Below, piece after piece: positions 1 through 16,991 of a DNA stretch of 64,000 nt. The notes beneath the pieces were generated by a model. It was not told the origin of the DNA. It searched no databases and worked only from the letters and a program-made list of their open reading frames with translations. Source of the stretch: JAEULH01 sp963805915. Lineage in GTDB: Bacteria; Pseudomonadota; Alphaproteobacteria; Rhodospirillales; Defluviicoccaceae. Every line of letters begins with the position of its first letter. Position 1 is the first letter of the stretch. The DNA lies in contig CAWDWD010000007.1 of assembly GCA_963805915.1 (NCBI GenBank), positions 310,001 through 374,000 of the forward strand, given 5' to 3'. Made by a program: the position numbers and the translations under genes.

Positions 1-267
1 TCTCAAGCGCAGACAATCCTTCAGGCAGTCGCGCCAAATGACGATGTCGCTACGCTCATGTCGCCCCTGTATGTGCTCTATGATCTGCGCGTAGCCTGCT
101 CGCATATCACTAGCGGATCAAGTTCGTCCAAGCTTGTCGCTGTGACGGACCGTCTCGGTCTCCCGTCGGACGCATCGCTTGCCAACATATACGCCAAGCT
201 CATCGGCGGCCTCATCGGCACCTTCGTTGGAATGGCAAGGGTCGTTGAAACCGGTTCGTTGGCATGA
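1..267 (+). CDS. C-terminal part of an unknown protein (cut by window start)
   Basis: The frame is open from the first base and stops at 265-267, giving 88 residues of what is probably the end of a longer gene. The segment around LYDLRVACSH followed by two amphipathic helices looks like a compact helical C-terminal domain. I do not recognise the family. An in-frame ATG at 58 exists, but because the frame continues upstream it need not be the start. The neighbour rlmB is on the opposite strand and converges with it, so there is no operon context. The 85 bases between them hold nothing I can identify. Confidence 0.4.
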   Translation, partial: SQAQTILQAVAPNDDVATLMSPLYVLYDLRVACSHITSGSSSSKLVAVTDRLGLPSDASLANIYAKLIGGLIGTFVGMARVVETGSLA

Positions 268-352
268 CATCGCCGGCTCTCCAAAATTACAATGTGGAAA
301 CAATCACATACGAGTTCCAACTTTCATCCTCCCCGGTGCACCACTCTCGCTG

Positions 353-1207
353 CTAGCGTGTAGGCAGCGTAGGCCGGGGGTCGGGGCTCTCGTTTCCAGC
401 GTCCGCGAGTCGCGCCAGCTCGTAGAGCGCGATCGCGGCGGCGGCGGAGAGGTTGAGGCTGCCACTGGTCGGCTCGATCGGGATGCGGGCGAGCAGGTCG
501 CAGGTCTCCAGGGTGAGACGGCGGAGCCCGTGGCCTTCGGAGCCGAGGATCAGGGCGACCCGGCGGGGCAACCTGGCGGCGGCGAGGGACGTCGGTGCGG
601 CGGCGTCCAGGCCGACGCACCAGAAATCTGCTTCCTTGAGCGTGCGCATGGCGCGGGCGATATTGACGACGCCGATCAAAGGCACCCGTTCGAGGGCGCC
701 GGTCGCCGCCTTCGCGAGCGCGCCGGTGACCGCCGGCGTGTGCCGGTCCTGGGTAATCAGCGCCGCGGCGGCGAACGCGGCGCTGGAGCGGATGACCGCG
801 CCCACGTTGCGCGGGTCGGTGGCCTGGTCGAGGACGACGACGCGAGCCGAGACGGCGTCGCCAAGATCATGGAGGAGTGCATCCAGGCTTGGCTCCTCGA
901 GCGGCTCGGCCAGCGCGGCGAAACCCTGATGAACAGCGTTCGCAGGCAACAGGGCCTCGATGGCGCGCCGGTCGACCAATTCGACCTCCGGGCGCGGCGC
1001 ATCGGCGGCGGCCGCGGCTTGGCGCAACCGCTCGGCGGTTGCTTCGACGGCGAGCAAACGGCGGCAGCGGCGCCGGCTGTTGGCGGCCGCGGCGAGAACC
1101 GCGTGCGCGCCGTAAAGCCAGTCGCCGCGCGAATCCTCGCTGTTGCGCCCGGCGCGCCCAAGATGGCGCCGGAATCGCCGTGTCGTCGGCGGGTTGCGGG
1201 ATGTCAT
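353..1207 (-). CDS. rlmB: 23S rRNA 2'-O-methyltransferase RlmB (TrmH/SpoU family)
   Basis: This SpoU-class enzyme methylates the 2'-OH of a guanosine in the peptidyl-transferase loop of 23S rRNA (Gm2251 in E. coli), using SAM. The 284-residue protein has an N-terminal substrate-binding domain (about 28-105: DWLYGAHAVLAAA) and a SPOUT knot domain with the three family motifs: DPRNVGAVIRSSAAF, ILGSEGHGL and SGSLNLSAAAAIALYE. The N-terminal 25 residues are basic and probably disordered. The start is the ATG at 1207. The gene is transcribed away from the tRNA/tuf cluster. Assignment to RlmB over TrmH or another SpoU paralogue rests on the two-domain layout. Confidence 0.88.
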   Translation of the reverse strand: MTSRNPPTTRRFRRHLGRAGRNSEDSRGDWLYGAHAVLAAAANSRRRCRRLLAVEATAERLRQAAAAADAPRPEVELVDRRAIEALLPANAVHQGFAALAEPLEEPSLDALLHDLGDAVSARVVVLDQATDPRNVGAVIRSSAAFAAAALITQDRHTPAVTGALAKAATGALERVPLIGVVNIARAMRTLKEADFWCVGLDAAAPTSLAAARLPRRVALILGSEGHGLRRLTLETCDLLARIPIEPTSGSLNLSAAAAIALYELARLADAGNESPDPRPTLPTR

Positions 1208-1309
1208 AGCTCTGGCTACATTCGCTCAATCTTGGCGGGAGGATGTCCCCGGCCGCCGGCGTGGCAGAGAAGATCGCAGAGAACATCAGTGTTCTACGCT
1301 TATTGAACG

Positions 1310-1337
1310 TTGACAAGGGGCGGCAAAACCCATAATT
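1310..1337 (+). promoter_or_regulatory. Candidate sigma-70 promoter of the tRNA-Tyr/tRNA-Gly/tuf transcript
   Basis: A perfect -35 box TTGACA lies at 1310-1315 and an A/T-rich CATAATT follows at 1331-1337. The spacing is 15-16 bases depending on which hexamer is taken, slightly short of ideal. It sits about 45 bases upstream of the mature tRNA-Tyr 5' end, the right place to drive the tRNA-tuf transcript. The rest of the 1208-1381 gap shows nothing else. Confidence 0.5.
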
Positions 1338-1381
1338 GCAAGCGTTCGTTCCGCCGGCTTGACCGGGCACGGCGGTGCGCC

Positions 1382-1467
1382 GGAGGGGTGCCCGAGTGGC
1401 TAAAGGGGACGGGCTGTAAACCCGTTGGCGCACGCCTACGTAGGTTCGAATCCTACCCCCTCCACCA
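1382..1467 (+). tRNA. tRNA-Tyr (anticodon GTA)
   Basis: The acceptor stem pairs GGAGGGG (1382-1388) with CCCCTCC (1457-1463), followed by discriminator A and an encoded CCA (1465-1467). The anticodon loop CTGTAAA places GTA at 1416-1418. There is a long variable arm, as expected for the class II tRNA-Tyr of bacteria, and the T-loop GGTTCGAATCC is canonical. It is the first gene of the tRNA-Tyr, tRNA-Gly, tuf, tRNA-Trp order, which is well conserved in proteobacteria. Confidence 0.97.
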
Positions 1468-1519
1468 TCTTGACGGGCGGCATCCCGACGGTGGGGTCGA
1501 ATTTACGGGTCTGGGGTGC

Positions 1520-1593
1520 GCGGGTGTAGCTCAGTGGTAGAGCGGGAGCCTTCCAAGCTTCATACGAGGGTTCGATTCCCTTCACCCGCTCCA
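1520..1593 (+). tRNA. tRNA-Gly (anticodon TCC)
   Basis: The acceptor stem GCGGGTG (1520-1526) pairs with CACCCGC (1583-1589), followed by discriminator T and an encoded CCA (1591-1593). The anticodon stem GGAGC/GCTTC encloses loop CTTCCAA, giving TCC. It lies 52 bases after tRNA-Tyr and 90 bases before tuf, so all three are probably cut from one transcript. Confidence 0.96.
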
Positions 1594-1683
1594 AGAGGAG
1601 CGATTGGTCGCGGCCGGTGCTTTGATCCGGCCGGGTGATGCACGCATTGGTTTAACTATCGAGCGCGGAAAGACGAAAGAACC

Positions 1684-2875
<1,192 letters not shown>

Positions 2876-2948
2876 CCGGGCATCGGGACAGAAGCGCAAA
2901 CCGCGGCGCGCCGGCGGCGAAACGAGGCGATACGAGGTAAATAACTAA

Positions 2949-3024
2949 AGGGGTATAGCTCAGCTGGTAGAGCGGCGGTCTCCAAAACCGCAGGTCGCGG
3001 GTTCGAATCCTGCTGCCCCTGCCA
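2949..3024 (+). tRNA. tRNA-Trp (anticodon CCA)
   Basis: The acceptor AGGGGTA (2949-2955) pairs with TGCCCCT (3014-3020), discriminator G, encoded CCA at 3022-3024. The anticodon loop CTCCAAA between GCGGT and ACCGC gives CCA, reading UGG. It lies between tuf and secE, the standard proteobacterial position. Only 15 bases separate it from secE, so tRNA processing probably frees the secE mRNA 5' end. Confidence 0.97.
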
Positions 3025-3039
3025 GAACGCATCAGGATC

Positions 3040-3237
3040 ATGGCCCGAACCAACGTCGCCCAATTTTTCCGCGAAGTCCGCCAGGAAGCCTCGAAGGTAA
3101 CTTGGCCTTCGCGCCGCGAGACGGCCATATCCACGGGCATGGTCGTTCTCATGGTCGTGGTCGCGGCTCTCTTCTTTTTTGTCGTCGATCAAGTCATCGC
3201 TGTCGGGGTTCGCTTCCTCTTCGGCTTGGGGAGCTGA
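3040..3237 (+). CDS. secE: Preprotein translocase subunit SecE
   Basis: SecE is the small clamp subunit of the SecYEG protein-export channel in the inner membrane. The 65-residue product has the family's amphipathic N-terminal segment (FFREVRQEASKVTWPSRRE, about 9-27) followed by one transmembrane helix (about 33-58). This is the short single-helix form normal outside the enterobacteria. It is followed 5 bases later by nusG, the usual pair. Confidence 0.95.
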   Translation: MARTNVAQFFREVRQEASKVTWPSRRETAISTGMVVLMVVVAALFFFVVDQVIAVGVRFLFGLGS

Positions 3238-3242
3238 AGTCC

Positions 3243-3773
3243 ATGGAAGCGCGGTGGTACGTCATTCACGTCTATTCCGGATTCGAACGCAAGGTGGCGC
3301 AATCGATCGAGGAGCAGGCGCGCTCGGCCGGGATGGACGATCGCCTCGAGCAGGTGCTGGTGCCGATCGAGGAGGTCGTCGAGGTCAGGCGTGGCGCGAA
3401 GGTAAGTTCGGAGAGGAAGTTCTTTCCGGGTTATGTCCTGGTCAAGATGATGATGACCGACGAGACCTGGCACCTGGTCAAGAATACGCCGAAGGTAACC
3501 GGCTTCCTGGGCGGCCGCGGCCGGCCGACGCCGATCAGCGAAGCCGAGGCGATGCGCATCATGCATCAGGTCCAGGAAGGGATCGACCGGCCAAAACCAT
3601 CGATCATTTTTGAGGTCGGCGAGCAGGTTCGCGTCAGCGACGGTCCTTTTGCATCGTTCAGCGGTCTGGTCGAAGAGGTCGACGAAGCGCGGGCGCGACT
3701 GAAGGTCGCGGTTTCCATTTTCGGCCGCTCAACGCCGGTCGAGCTGGAGTATTCGCAAGTCGAGAAAATGTAG
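3243..3773 (+). CDS. nusG: Transcription termination/antitermination factor NusG
   Basis: NusG binds RNA polymerase, suppresses pausing and couples it to Rho or to the ribosome. The 176-residue protein starts MEARWYVIHVYSGFE, opening the NGN domain (about 4-115, with the FPGYVLVKMMM polymerase-binding strand). A KOW domain follows (about 125-175, GPFASFSGLVEEVD). I chose the ATG at 3243 over longer in-frame starts because it gives the exact family N-terminus and lies 5 bases after secE. The order secE-nusG-rplK-rplA is the classical one. Confidence 0.96.
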   Translation: MEARWYVIHVYSGFERKVAQSIEEQARSAGMDDRLEQVLVPIEEVVEVRRGAKVSSERKFFPGYVLVKMMMTDETWHLVKNTPKVTGFLGGRGRPTPISEAEAMRIMHQVQEGIDRPKPSIIFEVGEQVRVSDGPFASFSGLVEEVDEARARLKVAVSIFGRSTPVELEYSQVEKM

Positions 3774-3842
3774 CCGCCGGTCGGGACTTTCGGCGAAGTG
3801 CGCCGCCGCCATGCAAGGGCGATGGCGGTTTAAGGAGATAAG

Positions 3843-4271
3843 ATGGCGAAAAAGATTGTCGGATACATCAAGCTTCAGGTTCCGGCCGGCGCGGCCAACC
3901 CCTCGCCGCCGATCGGCCCGGCCTTGGGCCAAGCCGGCCTGAACATCATGGAGTTCTGCAAGACCTTCAACGCGCAGACCCAGTCACTCGAACAAGGCAT
4001 GCCGGTTCCGGTGGTGGTCACCGTTTACGGTGATCGTACGTTCACCTTCGTGACCAAGACGCCGCCGGCGAGCTTCCTGCTCAAGAAGGCCGCCGGGGTG
4101 GGCAAGGGGTCGGCGGATGCGGCGCGCCAGCGCATCGGCACGGTCACGCGCGCGCAGTTGCGCGAGATCGCCGAATTGAAAATGGCCGATCTGAACGCCA
4201 AGGACGTCGACGGCGCGATGCGGATGATCGCCGGATCGGCCCGCTCCATGGGCGTGGAAGTGGTGGACTAG
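3843..4271 (+). CDS. rplK: 50S ribosomal protein L11
   Basis: L11 binds the GTPase-associated region of 23S rRNA at the base of the L7/L12 stalk. The 142-residue protein has the N-terminal domain with the Pro-rich NPSPPIGPALGQAG segment (about 20-33) and a C-terminal RNA-binding domain (about 75-140). The start ATG 3843 is preceded by a strong AAGGAGAT Shine-Dalgarno. rplA follows after 4 bases. L11 is also the substrate of PrmA, encoded at 27677. Confidence 0.97.
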   Translation: MAKKIVGYIKLQVPAGAANPSPPIGPALGQAGLNIMEFCKTFNAQTQSLEQGMPVPVVVTVYGDRTFTFVTKTPPASFLLKKAAGVGKGSADAARQRIGTVTRAQLREIAELKMADLNAKDVDGAMRMIAGSARSMGVEVVD

Positions 4272-4275
4272 AGCT

Positions 4276-4971
4276 ATGGCTAAGAAGAGCAAGAGACTGC
4301 GTCAGGCCTACGACGGCATCCAGCTGGAGGCGATGTACGATCTCGCCGATGCGCTCGCGATGATCAAGGAAAGGTCAACCGCCAAGTTCGACGAAACCAT
4401 AGAGGTCGCGCTCGGTCTCGGGGTCGATCCGCGGCATGCCGATCAGATGGTCCGCGGCGTCGTCAGCCTGCCGCACGGTACCGGGAAGACGCTGCGCGTT
4501 GCCGTGTTCGCCAAGGGCGACAAGGCCGCGGAGGCCAAGGCCGCGGGCGCGGACATCGTTGGCGCCGAGGACCTGATGCAGCAGATCCAGGGCGGGCAGA
4601 TGGATTTCGATCGCTGCATCGCAACGCCCGATATGATGGCCGTCGTCGGCCGGTTGGGCAAGATCCTTGGTCCGCGCGGGCTGATGCCGAATCCCAAGCT
4701 GGGGACGGTCACTCAGGACGTTGCCGGCGCGGTCAAGGCGGCCAAGGCAGGTCAAGTCGAGTATCGCGTCGAGAAGGCCGGGATCATCCATGGCGGCATT
4801 GGCAAGGCGAGCTTCGCGCTCGATGCGATCGAGGCCAATGCCCGTGCCTTCGTCGACGCCGTGCTTAAGGCCAAGCCGGCCGGCGCCAAGGGATCCTACC
4901 TGCAGCGCGCCAGCGTCAGTTCGACGATGGGGCCGGGGGTCAAGGTCAACGTATCGAGTCTTGCGGGTTGA
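4276..4971 (+). CDS. rplA: 50S ribosomal protein L1
   Basis: L1 forms the mobile stalk at the ribosomal E site and in many bacteria represses its own rplK-rplA mRNA. The 231-residue product shows the family motifs GTGKTLRVAVFAKGDKA and GPRGLMPNPKLGTVT, the latter being the rRNA-binding loop at about 137-151. Length and N-terminus (MAKKSKRLRQAYDG) are typical. It ends the L11/L1 unit; a 385-base gap precedes rplJ. Confidence 0.97.
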   Translation: MAKKSKRLRQAYDGIQLEAMYDLADALAMIKERSTAKFDETIEVALGLGVDPRHADQMVRGVVSLPHGTGKTLRVAVFAKGDKAAEAKAAGADIVGAEDLMQQIQGGQMDFDRCIATPDMMAVVGRLGKILGPRGLMPNPKLGTVTQDVAGAVKAAKAGQVEYRVEKAGIIHGGIGKASFALDAIEANARAFVDAVLKAKPAGAKGSYLQRASVSSTMGPGVKVNVSSLAG

Positions 4972-4999
4972 TGCGGAAGCCGCGGCCGCGAATGAGCCA

Positions 5000-5030
5000 G
5001 TCGGCGTAAAGATGTGGTCGGCGTAAAGAT
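5000..5030 (+). repeat. 14-bp direct repeat in the rplA-rplJ gap
   Basis: GTCGGCGTAAAGAT occurs at 5000-5013 and again at 5017-5030, a 17-base period. It lies in the first part of the 385-base gap between rplA and rplJ, upstream of the L10 leader. It may be a local duplication or part of the rplJ promoter region; I cannot assign a binding protein. Confidence 0.6.
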
Positions 5031-5108
5031 ATGAATGACGAGCGATTTGCCAGCTGACCGAGAACAGCTGGTGAAGCGGAACCGGCCGGAAGGCTGGTGC
5101 AGAACCCT

Positions 5109-5190
5109 GTCCGAGATAGCAGGCACCGCGAGGCGGCTTTGTCGCCGGACGGTTTAATGGATGCCCGCCTGCCGAGACGGTGTAAGACCA
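5109..5190 (+). promoter_or_regulatory. Ribosomal protein L10 leader (autoregulatory rplJ 5' UTR)
   Basis: In bacteria the L10-L7/L12 complex binds a structured leader ahead of rplJ and represses its translation. Here a GCAGGCACCGCGAGGC segment (5119-5134) is followed by GGTTTAATGG (5151-5160), CCCGCCTGCC and GAGACGGTG (5164-5182). GGCAGGCG/CGCCTGCC-type pairing can close the structure. The TTAAT and GAGACGGT elements and the position agree with the L10 leader as I know it. The exact boundaries are approximate and no covariance model was run. The remaining bases to 5356 show only an SD (GGAG) before the rplJ start. Confidence 0.55.
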
Positions 5191-5356
5191 AGAGCCGCAC
5201 GGATGTTCCATCCGCCGGCCTCGGCTTGAACCGGCGCCTGGACAGGCGCAGTCGCCCTTTGGAACCGGTGCCGGCACTCCGAGGGGCTTGGATTAATGGC
5301 CGATGCCGTGGCCGGTTCGTTGTGACGACCGGCGCGGCGCAAGACGGAGATGACCG

Positions 5357-5896
5357 ATGGACCGGGTAGCGAAAGAACAGTGGGTCGCATCGCTGCATCA
5401 GACCTTCAGCGACACGTCTGTGGTGGTGGTGACGCACTATTCCGGTCTGTCCGTCGCCGATATGACCAGGCTCCGCGCGCAGATGCGCGAGGCCGGCGCA
5501 AACGTCAAGGTGATGAAAAATCGCCTCGCCAAGCGGGCCATAGTGGGGACGCGGTACGAGGGCCTCGACGCCTTGTTCACGGGCCCGACCGCCATGGCGT
5601 ATTCCCATGACCCGGTCGCGGCGGCAAAGGTCACCGTCGGTTTTGCCAAGACCAGTCCAAAGCTCATTCTGATCGGCGGCGGACTTGGCAACCAGGTGCT
5701 CGACGAGGAAGGGATCAGGGCGTTGGCCGCGCTGCCTTCCCTTGACGAGCTTCGGGCGAAGTTGATCGGCCTGATCAATGCGCCGGCGACGAAGGTCGCG
5801 GGCGTGCTGCAAGCCCCGGCGGGCCAGCTGGCCCGCGTCCTGGCCGCGTACGCGGATAAAGGGCGAAGCGAGGCAAGCGAACAGCCGGCGGCGTAA
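5357..5896 (+). CDS. rplJ: 50S ribosomal protein L10
   Basis: L10 anchors the L7/L12 stalk on the ribosome. The 179-residue product begins MDRVAKEQWVASLHQTF and contains the globular domain typical of L10 (KNRLAKRAIVGTRYEGL, about 55-71). A C-terminal helix (about 135-170) is where L7/L12 dimers bind. The length is normal for alphaproteobacteria. rplL follows after 30 bases. Confidence 0.96.
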   Translation: MDRVAKEQWVASLHQTFSDTSVVVVTHYSGLSVADMTRLRAQMREAGANVKVMKNRLAKRAIVGTRYEGLDALFTGPTAMAYSHDPVAAAKVTVGFAKTSPKLILIGGGLGNQVLDEEGIRALAALPSLDELRAKLIGLINAPATKVAGVLQAPAGQLARVLAAYADKGRSEASEQPAA

Positions 5897-5926
5897 CTAT
5901 CGGATCAAGCCTAGGAGTGAACTGAG

Positions 5927-6304
5927 ATGGCGAATTTGGAGAATCTGGTCGAGGAATTGTCGACTCTGACCGTTCTGGAAGCAGCGGAACTAAGCAAGTT
6001 GCTGGAAGAAAAGTGGGGCGTTTCAGCTGCGGCACCGGCTGCCGCGGCCGCTCCCTCGGCCGCCGCGCCGGCGGCCGAAGCGGCCGAGGAGCAGACCGAG
6101 TTTGATGTTGTTTTGGTCTCGTTCGGCGAGAAAAAGATCAACGTGATCAAGGAGGTCCGGGCGATTACGGGCCTCGGTTTGAAGGAGGCGAAAGATCTCG
6201 TCGAGGCTGCGCCGAAGCCGATCAAGGAAGCCGTGAAGAAGGAAGACGCGGCCCAGATGAAGAAGAAGCTCGAGGAAGCCGGAGCAACCGTCGAGGTCAA
6301 GTGA
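5927..6304 (+). CDS. rplL: 50S ribosomal protein L7/L12
   Basis: This is the multicopy stalk protein that recruits translational GTPases. The 125-residue product has an N-terminal dimerisation domain (1-33), an Ala/Pro-rich hinge (about 34-56) and the C-terminal factor-binding domain (KKINVIKEVRAITGLGLKEA). It is preceded by AGGAGTGA, a good Shine-Dalgarno. The 303 bases to rpoB contain a strong hairpin, described separately. Confidence 0.97.
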   Translation: MANLENLVEELSTLTVLEAAELSKLLEEKWGVSAAAPAAAAAPSAAAPAAEAAEEQTEFDVVLVSFGEKKINVIKEVRAITGLGLKEAKDLVEAAPKPIKEAVKKEDAAQMKKKLEEAGATVEVK

Positions 6305-6316
6305 CGAAAATCGCGT

Positions 6317-6336
6317 GGCGGGGCTTGGTCCCCGCC
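6317..6336 (+). terminator. Hairpin after rplL, possible attenuator before rpoB
   Basis: GGCGGGG (6317-6323) and CCCCGCC (6330-6336) form a perfect 7-bp GC stem with a CTTGGT loop, 12 bases after the rplL stop. No U-tract follows. In E. coli a partial terminator between rplL and rpoB lowers polymerase-subunit synthesis relative to ribosomal proteins; this hairpin is in the equivalent place. The rest of the 6305-6607 gap shows no gene; GAGGA before 6608 is the rpoB ribosome-binding site. Confidence 0.5.
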
Positions 6337-6607
6337 TCCGCAGACCACATATTGTGGGAGAAATGGAGCGTCGGGGCCGCGGGTTTGCGGTTGTCCGCCG
6401 CTTTATTTTGTCCTGACGCATCCGCCCGCAATGGCCATGCCGCAGCCGGGAAAGCGGATGCTCTTGTCGATGCACGCCACAGCCGTCGCGCGGGCGGTGC
6501 GCCGCGTTGGCGGCTAGGTGCATATGACTTAGCGGTTCCTGCCCACCGGATGCGGTGTCCGGGCGGACGGGAATCCCGCAAACTCTACTCACTCGTGAGG
6601 ACCAACA

Positions 6608-10762
<4,155 letters not shown>

Positions 10763-10842
10763 GAAGTCGCCGAGTTCGAGAGATACAAGATGGATGGCGG
10801 CGCGCGCCCCTCTGATCATGACTCCGTTCAGGAGAACACGAG

Positions 10843-14997
<4,155 letters not shown>

Positions 14998-15054
14998 CCA
15001 CATCCGGTCCGTGGGTTTTCCGTGGGTTACGGAGCACCGCGGTCGTCCTTCCAG

Positions 15055-15171
15055 TGGTCTGATCCTGACGCTTGAGTCCTCAAGCGTCAGGTGAATCAGC
15101 CCACCGGATCATACGGTTGGTGGTTCGATGCTGACGGATAGGGACCATCTGTCAGCATCGAACCACCAGGC
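15055..15171 (+). repeat. Double-hairpin intergenic repeat, copy 1 (downstream of rpoC)
   Basis: This 117-bp unit has two palindromes. The first pairs 15065-15075 with 15080-15090 (perfect 11-bp stem, loop GTCC). The second pairs 15118-15135 with 15151-15168 (perfect 18-bp stem). A closely related 118-bp unit with the same layout is at 38428-38545. The shared start is TGGTCTGATCCTGACGCTTG and the shared end ATCGAACC..AGGC. Both copies are intergenic and in the same orientation. It may serve as the rpoC terminator. It fills the middle of the 14998-15364 gap, where I see no gene. Confidence 0.8.
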
Positions 15172-15364
15172 GGCCGCGGTGCCTTCCGCCCGTGCCCGGG
15201 ATCCAAATAAATATAACCCGCATGGGCTAGTTGGCGCGCGTGGCGGGCGTGACGCTGGGCGGGGTATCTGGTACTACTTGAGCGATGCATTCGCTCCTCC
15301 TTTGCCGCCCCTACCATAACCGGGGCGTTTGTTCGGTCGATCATCCCGCCGGACAGGGCACGCC

Positions 15365-16720
15365 GTGAACGGCATATTTTTCGCCCTTCTGGCGGTCGCT
15401 TTCGCGGTCGGCGCTGGCCATGAGGTTCTTGGTCTCGTCGCTGGATTTGACGCCGGCGCCGATATCACGCCCATGCAGGCGCTCACCGCGGCGATCATCG
15501 ACGGCGCCGGCGGCGCGGTCGAACTCGCGATCAAACTGGTCGGCGTCATGGCGCTGTTTCTCGGCGTGATGAAGGTAGCGGAGTCCGCGGGCCTGCTTGT
15601 CACTATCGCCCAGCTGGTTCGCCCGCTGATGACCAAGCTGTTCCCCGACGTCCCGCCCGAGCATCCGGCGATGGGGGCGATGATCATGAACATCTCCGCC
15701 AACGTCCTCGGCCTTGGCAACGCGGCGACGCCGTTCGGGATCCGCGCCATGCAGGAGCTCGACCGGCTCAATCCGCTCAAGGGCACGGCGAGCAACGCGA
15801 TGGTACTGTTTCTCGCCATCAACACCTCGAGCGTTACGTTGCTGCCGACCGGCGTGATCAGCCTGCGCGCGGCGGCCGGCTCGCTCGATCCGGCGGGGAT
15901 CGTGCCGACCACCCTGTTCGCGACCATCTGCTCGACGACGGTCGCCATTGTCATGGCCAAATTGACCCAACGATATTGGCCGGCGACGGCGGTGCGCGAA
16001 GACACCCCGCGCGGCGAGCATTCCGCTGCATTGGACGCGGCGGACGCGCCCGCCGAGGCCGGTTTCGACGGCCCGAACGCGACGGTCGACGCTTCGTCCC
16101 CGGCGGAGCCGGCGGCCGTCGGCTATCCGCTCGCGGTTTCGTTGTTGGCTCTGGGCGTCATCGTCGGGTTGATCCCCGTGACAATCTTTTTCGGCCGGGC
16201 CATTGCGCCGTGGATCATACCCGTCCTGATTGTCGGCCTCCTTGGTTATGGCGCCGCGCGCCGGGTGCGCGTGTACGAGGTGTTCATCGAGGGCGCGCGG
16301 GACGGCTTTCAGGTGGCGATTCGCATCATTCCGTACCTGGTCGCGATCCTCGTCGCGGTGGCGATGTTTCGCGCCAGCGGAGCGCTAGAGCTACTGATCA
16401 CTCCGCTCGGTCGGCTGACCGAGCCTTTCGGCATGCCGGCCGAGGCCCTCCCGATGGCGCTGCTGCGACCGTTGTCGGGCTCCGGCGCCTACGGCATTCT
16501 CGCATCGATCATCAACGATCCGTCGATCGGACCGGACAGCTACGCAGGTTACCTGGTCAGCACCATCCAGGGTTCGACGGAGACGACGTTCTATGTCCTC
16601 GCGGTCTACTTCGGCGCGGTCGGGATTTGCCGGATCCGCCATGCCGTGGTCGCCGCCCTGGCCGCGGATTTTGCCGGAGTTGTCGCCGCGGTTGTTATCT
16701 GCTCAATCCTGTACGGCTGA
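15365..16720 (+). CDS. SpmA-SpmB fused nucleoside-recognition (Gate) domain membrane protein
   Basis: The 451-residue protein is a fusion of two Gate/nucleoside-recognition membrane modules, known as SpmA and SpmB where separate. The SpmA-like half (about 1-205) contains ISANVLGLGNAATPFGIRAM and NTSSVTLLPTGVISLRA. A charged linker (about 206-250) follows, then the SpmB-like half (about 251-451) with LRPLSGSGAYGILASIIND and STIQGSTETTFYVLAVYFG. Several transmembrane helices lie in each half. In Bacillus the pair affects spore core dehydration; in Gram-negatives the role is unknown and probably transport. I chose GTG 15365 (AGGG six bases upstream) over an in-frame TTG at 15329. Confidence 0.82.
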   Translation: MNGIFFALLAVAFAVGAGHEVLGLVAGFDAGADITPMQALTAAIIDGAGGAVELAIKLVGVMALFLGVMKVAESAGLLVTIAQLVRPLMTKLFPDVPPEHPAMGAMIMNISANVLGLGNAATPFGIRAMQELDRLNPLKGTASNAMVLFLAINTSSVTLLPTGVISLRAAAGSLDPAGIVPTTLFATICSTTVAIVMAKLTQRYWPATAVREDTPRGEHSAALDAADAPAEAGFDGPNATVDASSPAEPAAVGYPLAVSLLALGVIVGLIPVTIFFGRAIAPWIIPVLIVGLLGYGAARRVRVYEVFIEGARDGFQVAIRIIPYLVAILVAVAMFRASGALELLITPLGRLTEPFGMPAEALPMALLRPLSGSGAYGILASIINDPSIGPDSYAGYLVSTIQGSTETTFYVLAVYFGAVGICRIRHAVVAALAADFAGVVAAVVICSILYG

Positions 16721-16991
16721 GCTTCCAGCCTTTCGGGCTTTCGCACGATCGCCATCAGCCCGAGGTCGACAGCAGGGCGCGGCGGCAAATCCGCGAGCCG
16801 TCATCGGTGGAGAAAGCATAGGCGCGCTGCCGGACAAACAATAATTCCAATGTTCAAGACCATCAGATGTTGCGTATTGTCCGCTGGTCCGTTCGTTGCC
16901 GCCGACCAAGACCGCCGTCTTTGCGGCTTTGCGCGGCGGCGAACGTCGCATTAGTGAATGTCCAGCGGGTAAAACTACGGGAAGAATGATT

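Noticed and set aside
179..1306. Long open frame (375 residues) on the plus strand across rlmB
   Set aside because: It is antisense to rlmB, Arg/Gly-rich as expected from GC-rich antisense, and has no recognisable motif; rlmB shows all its family motifs.
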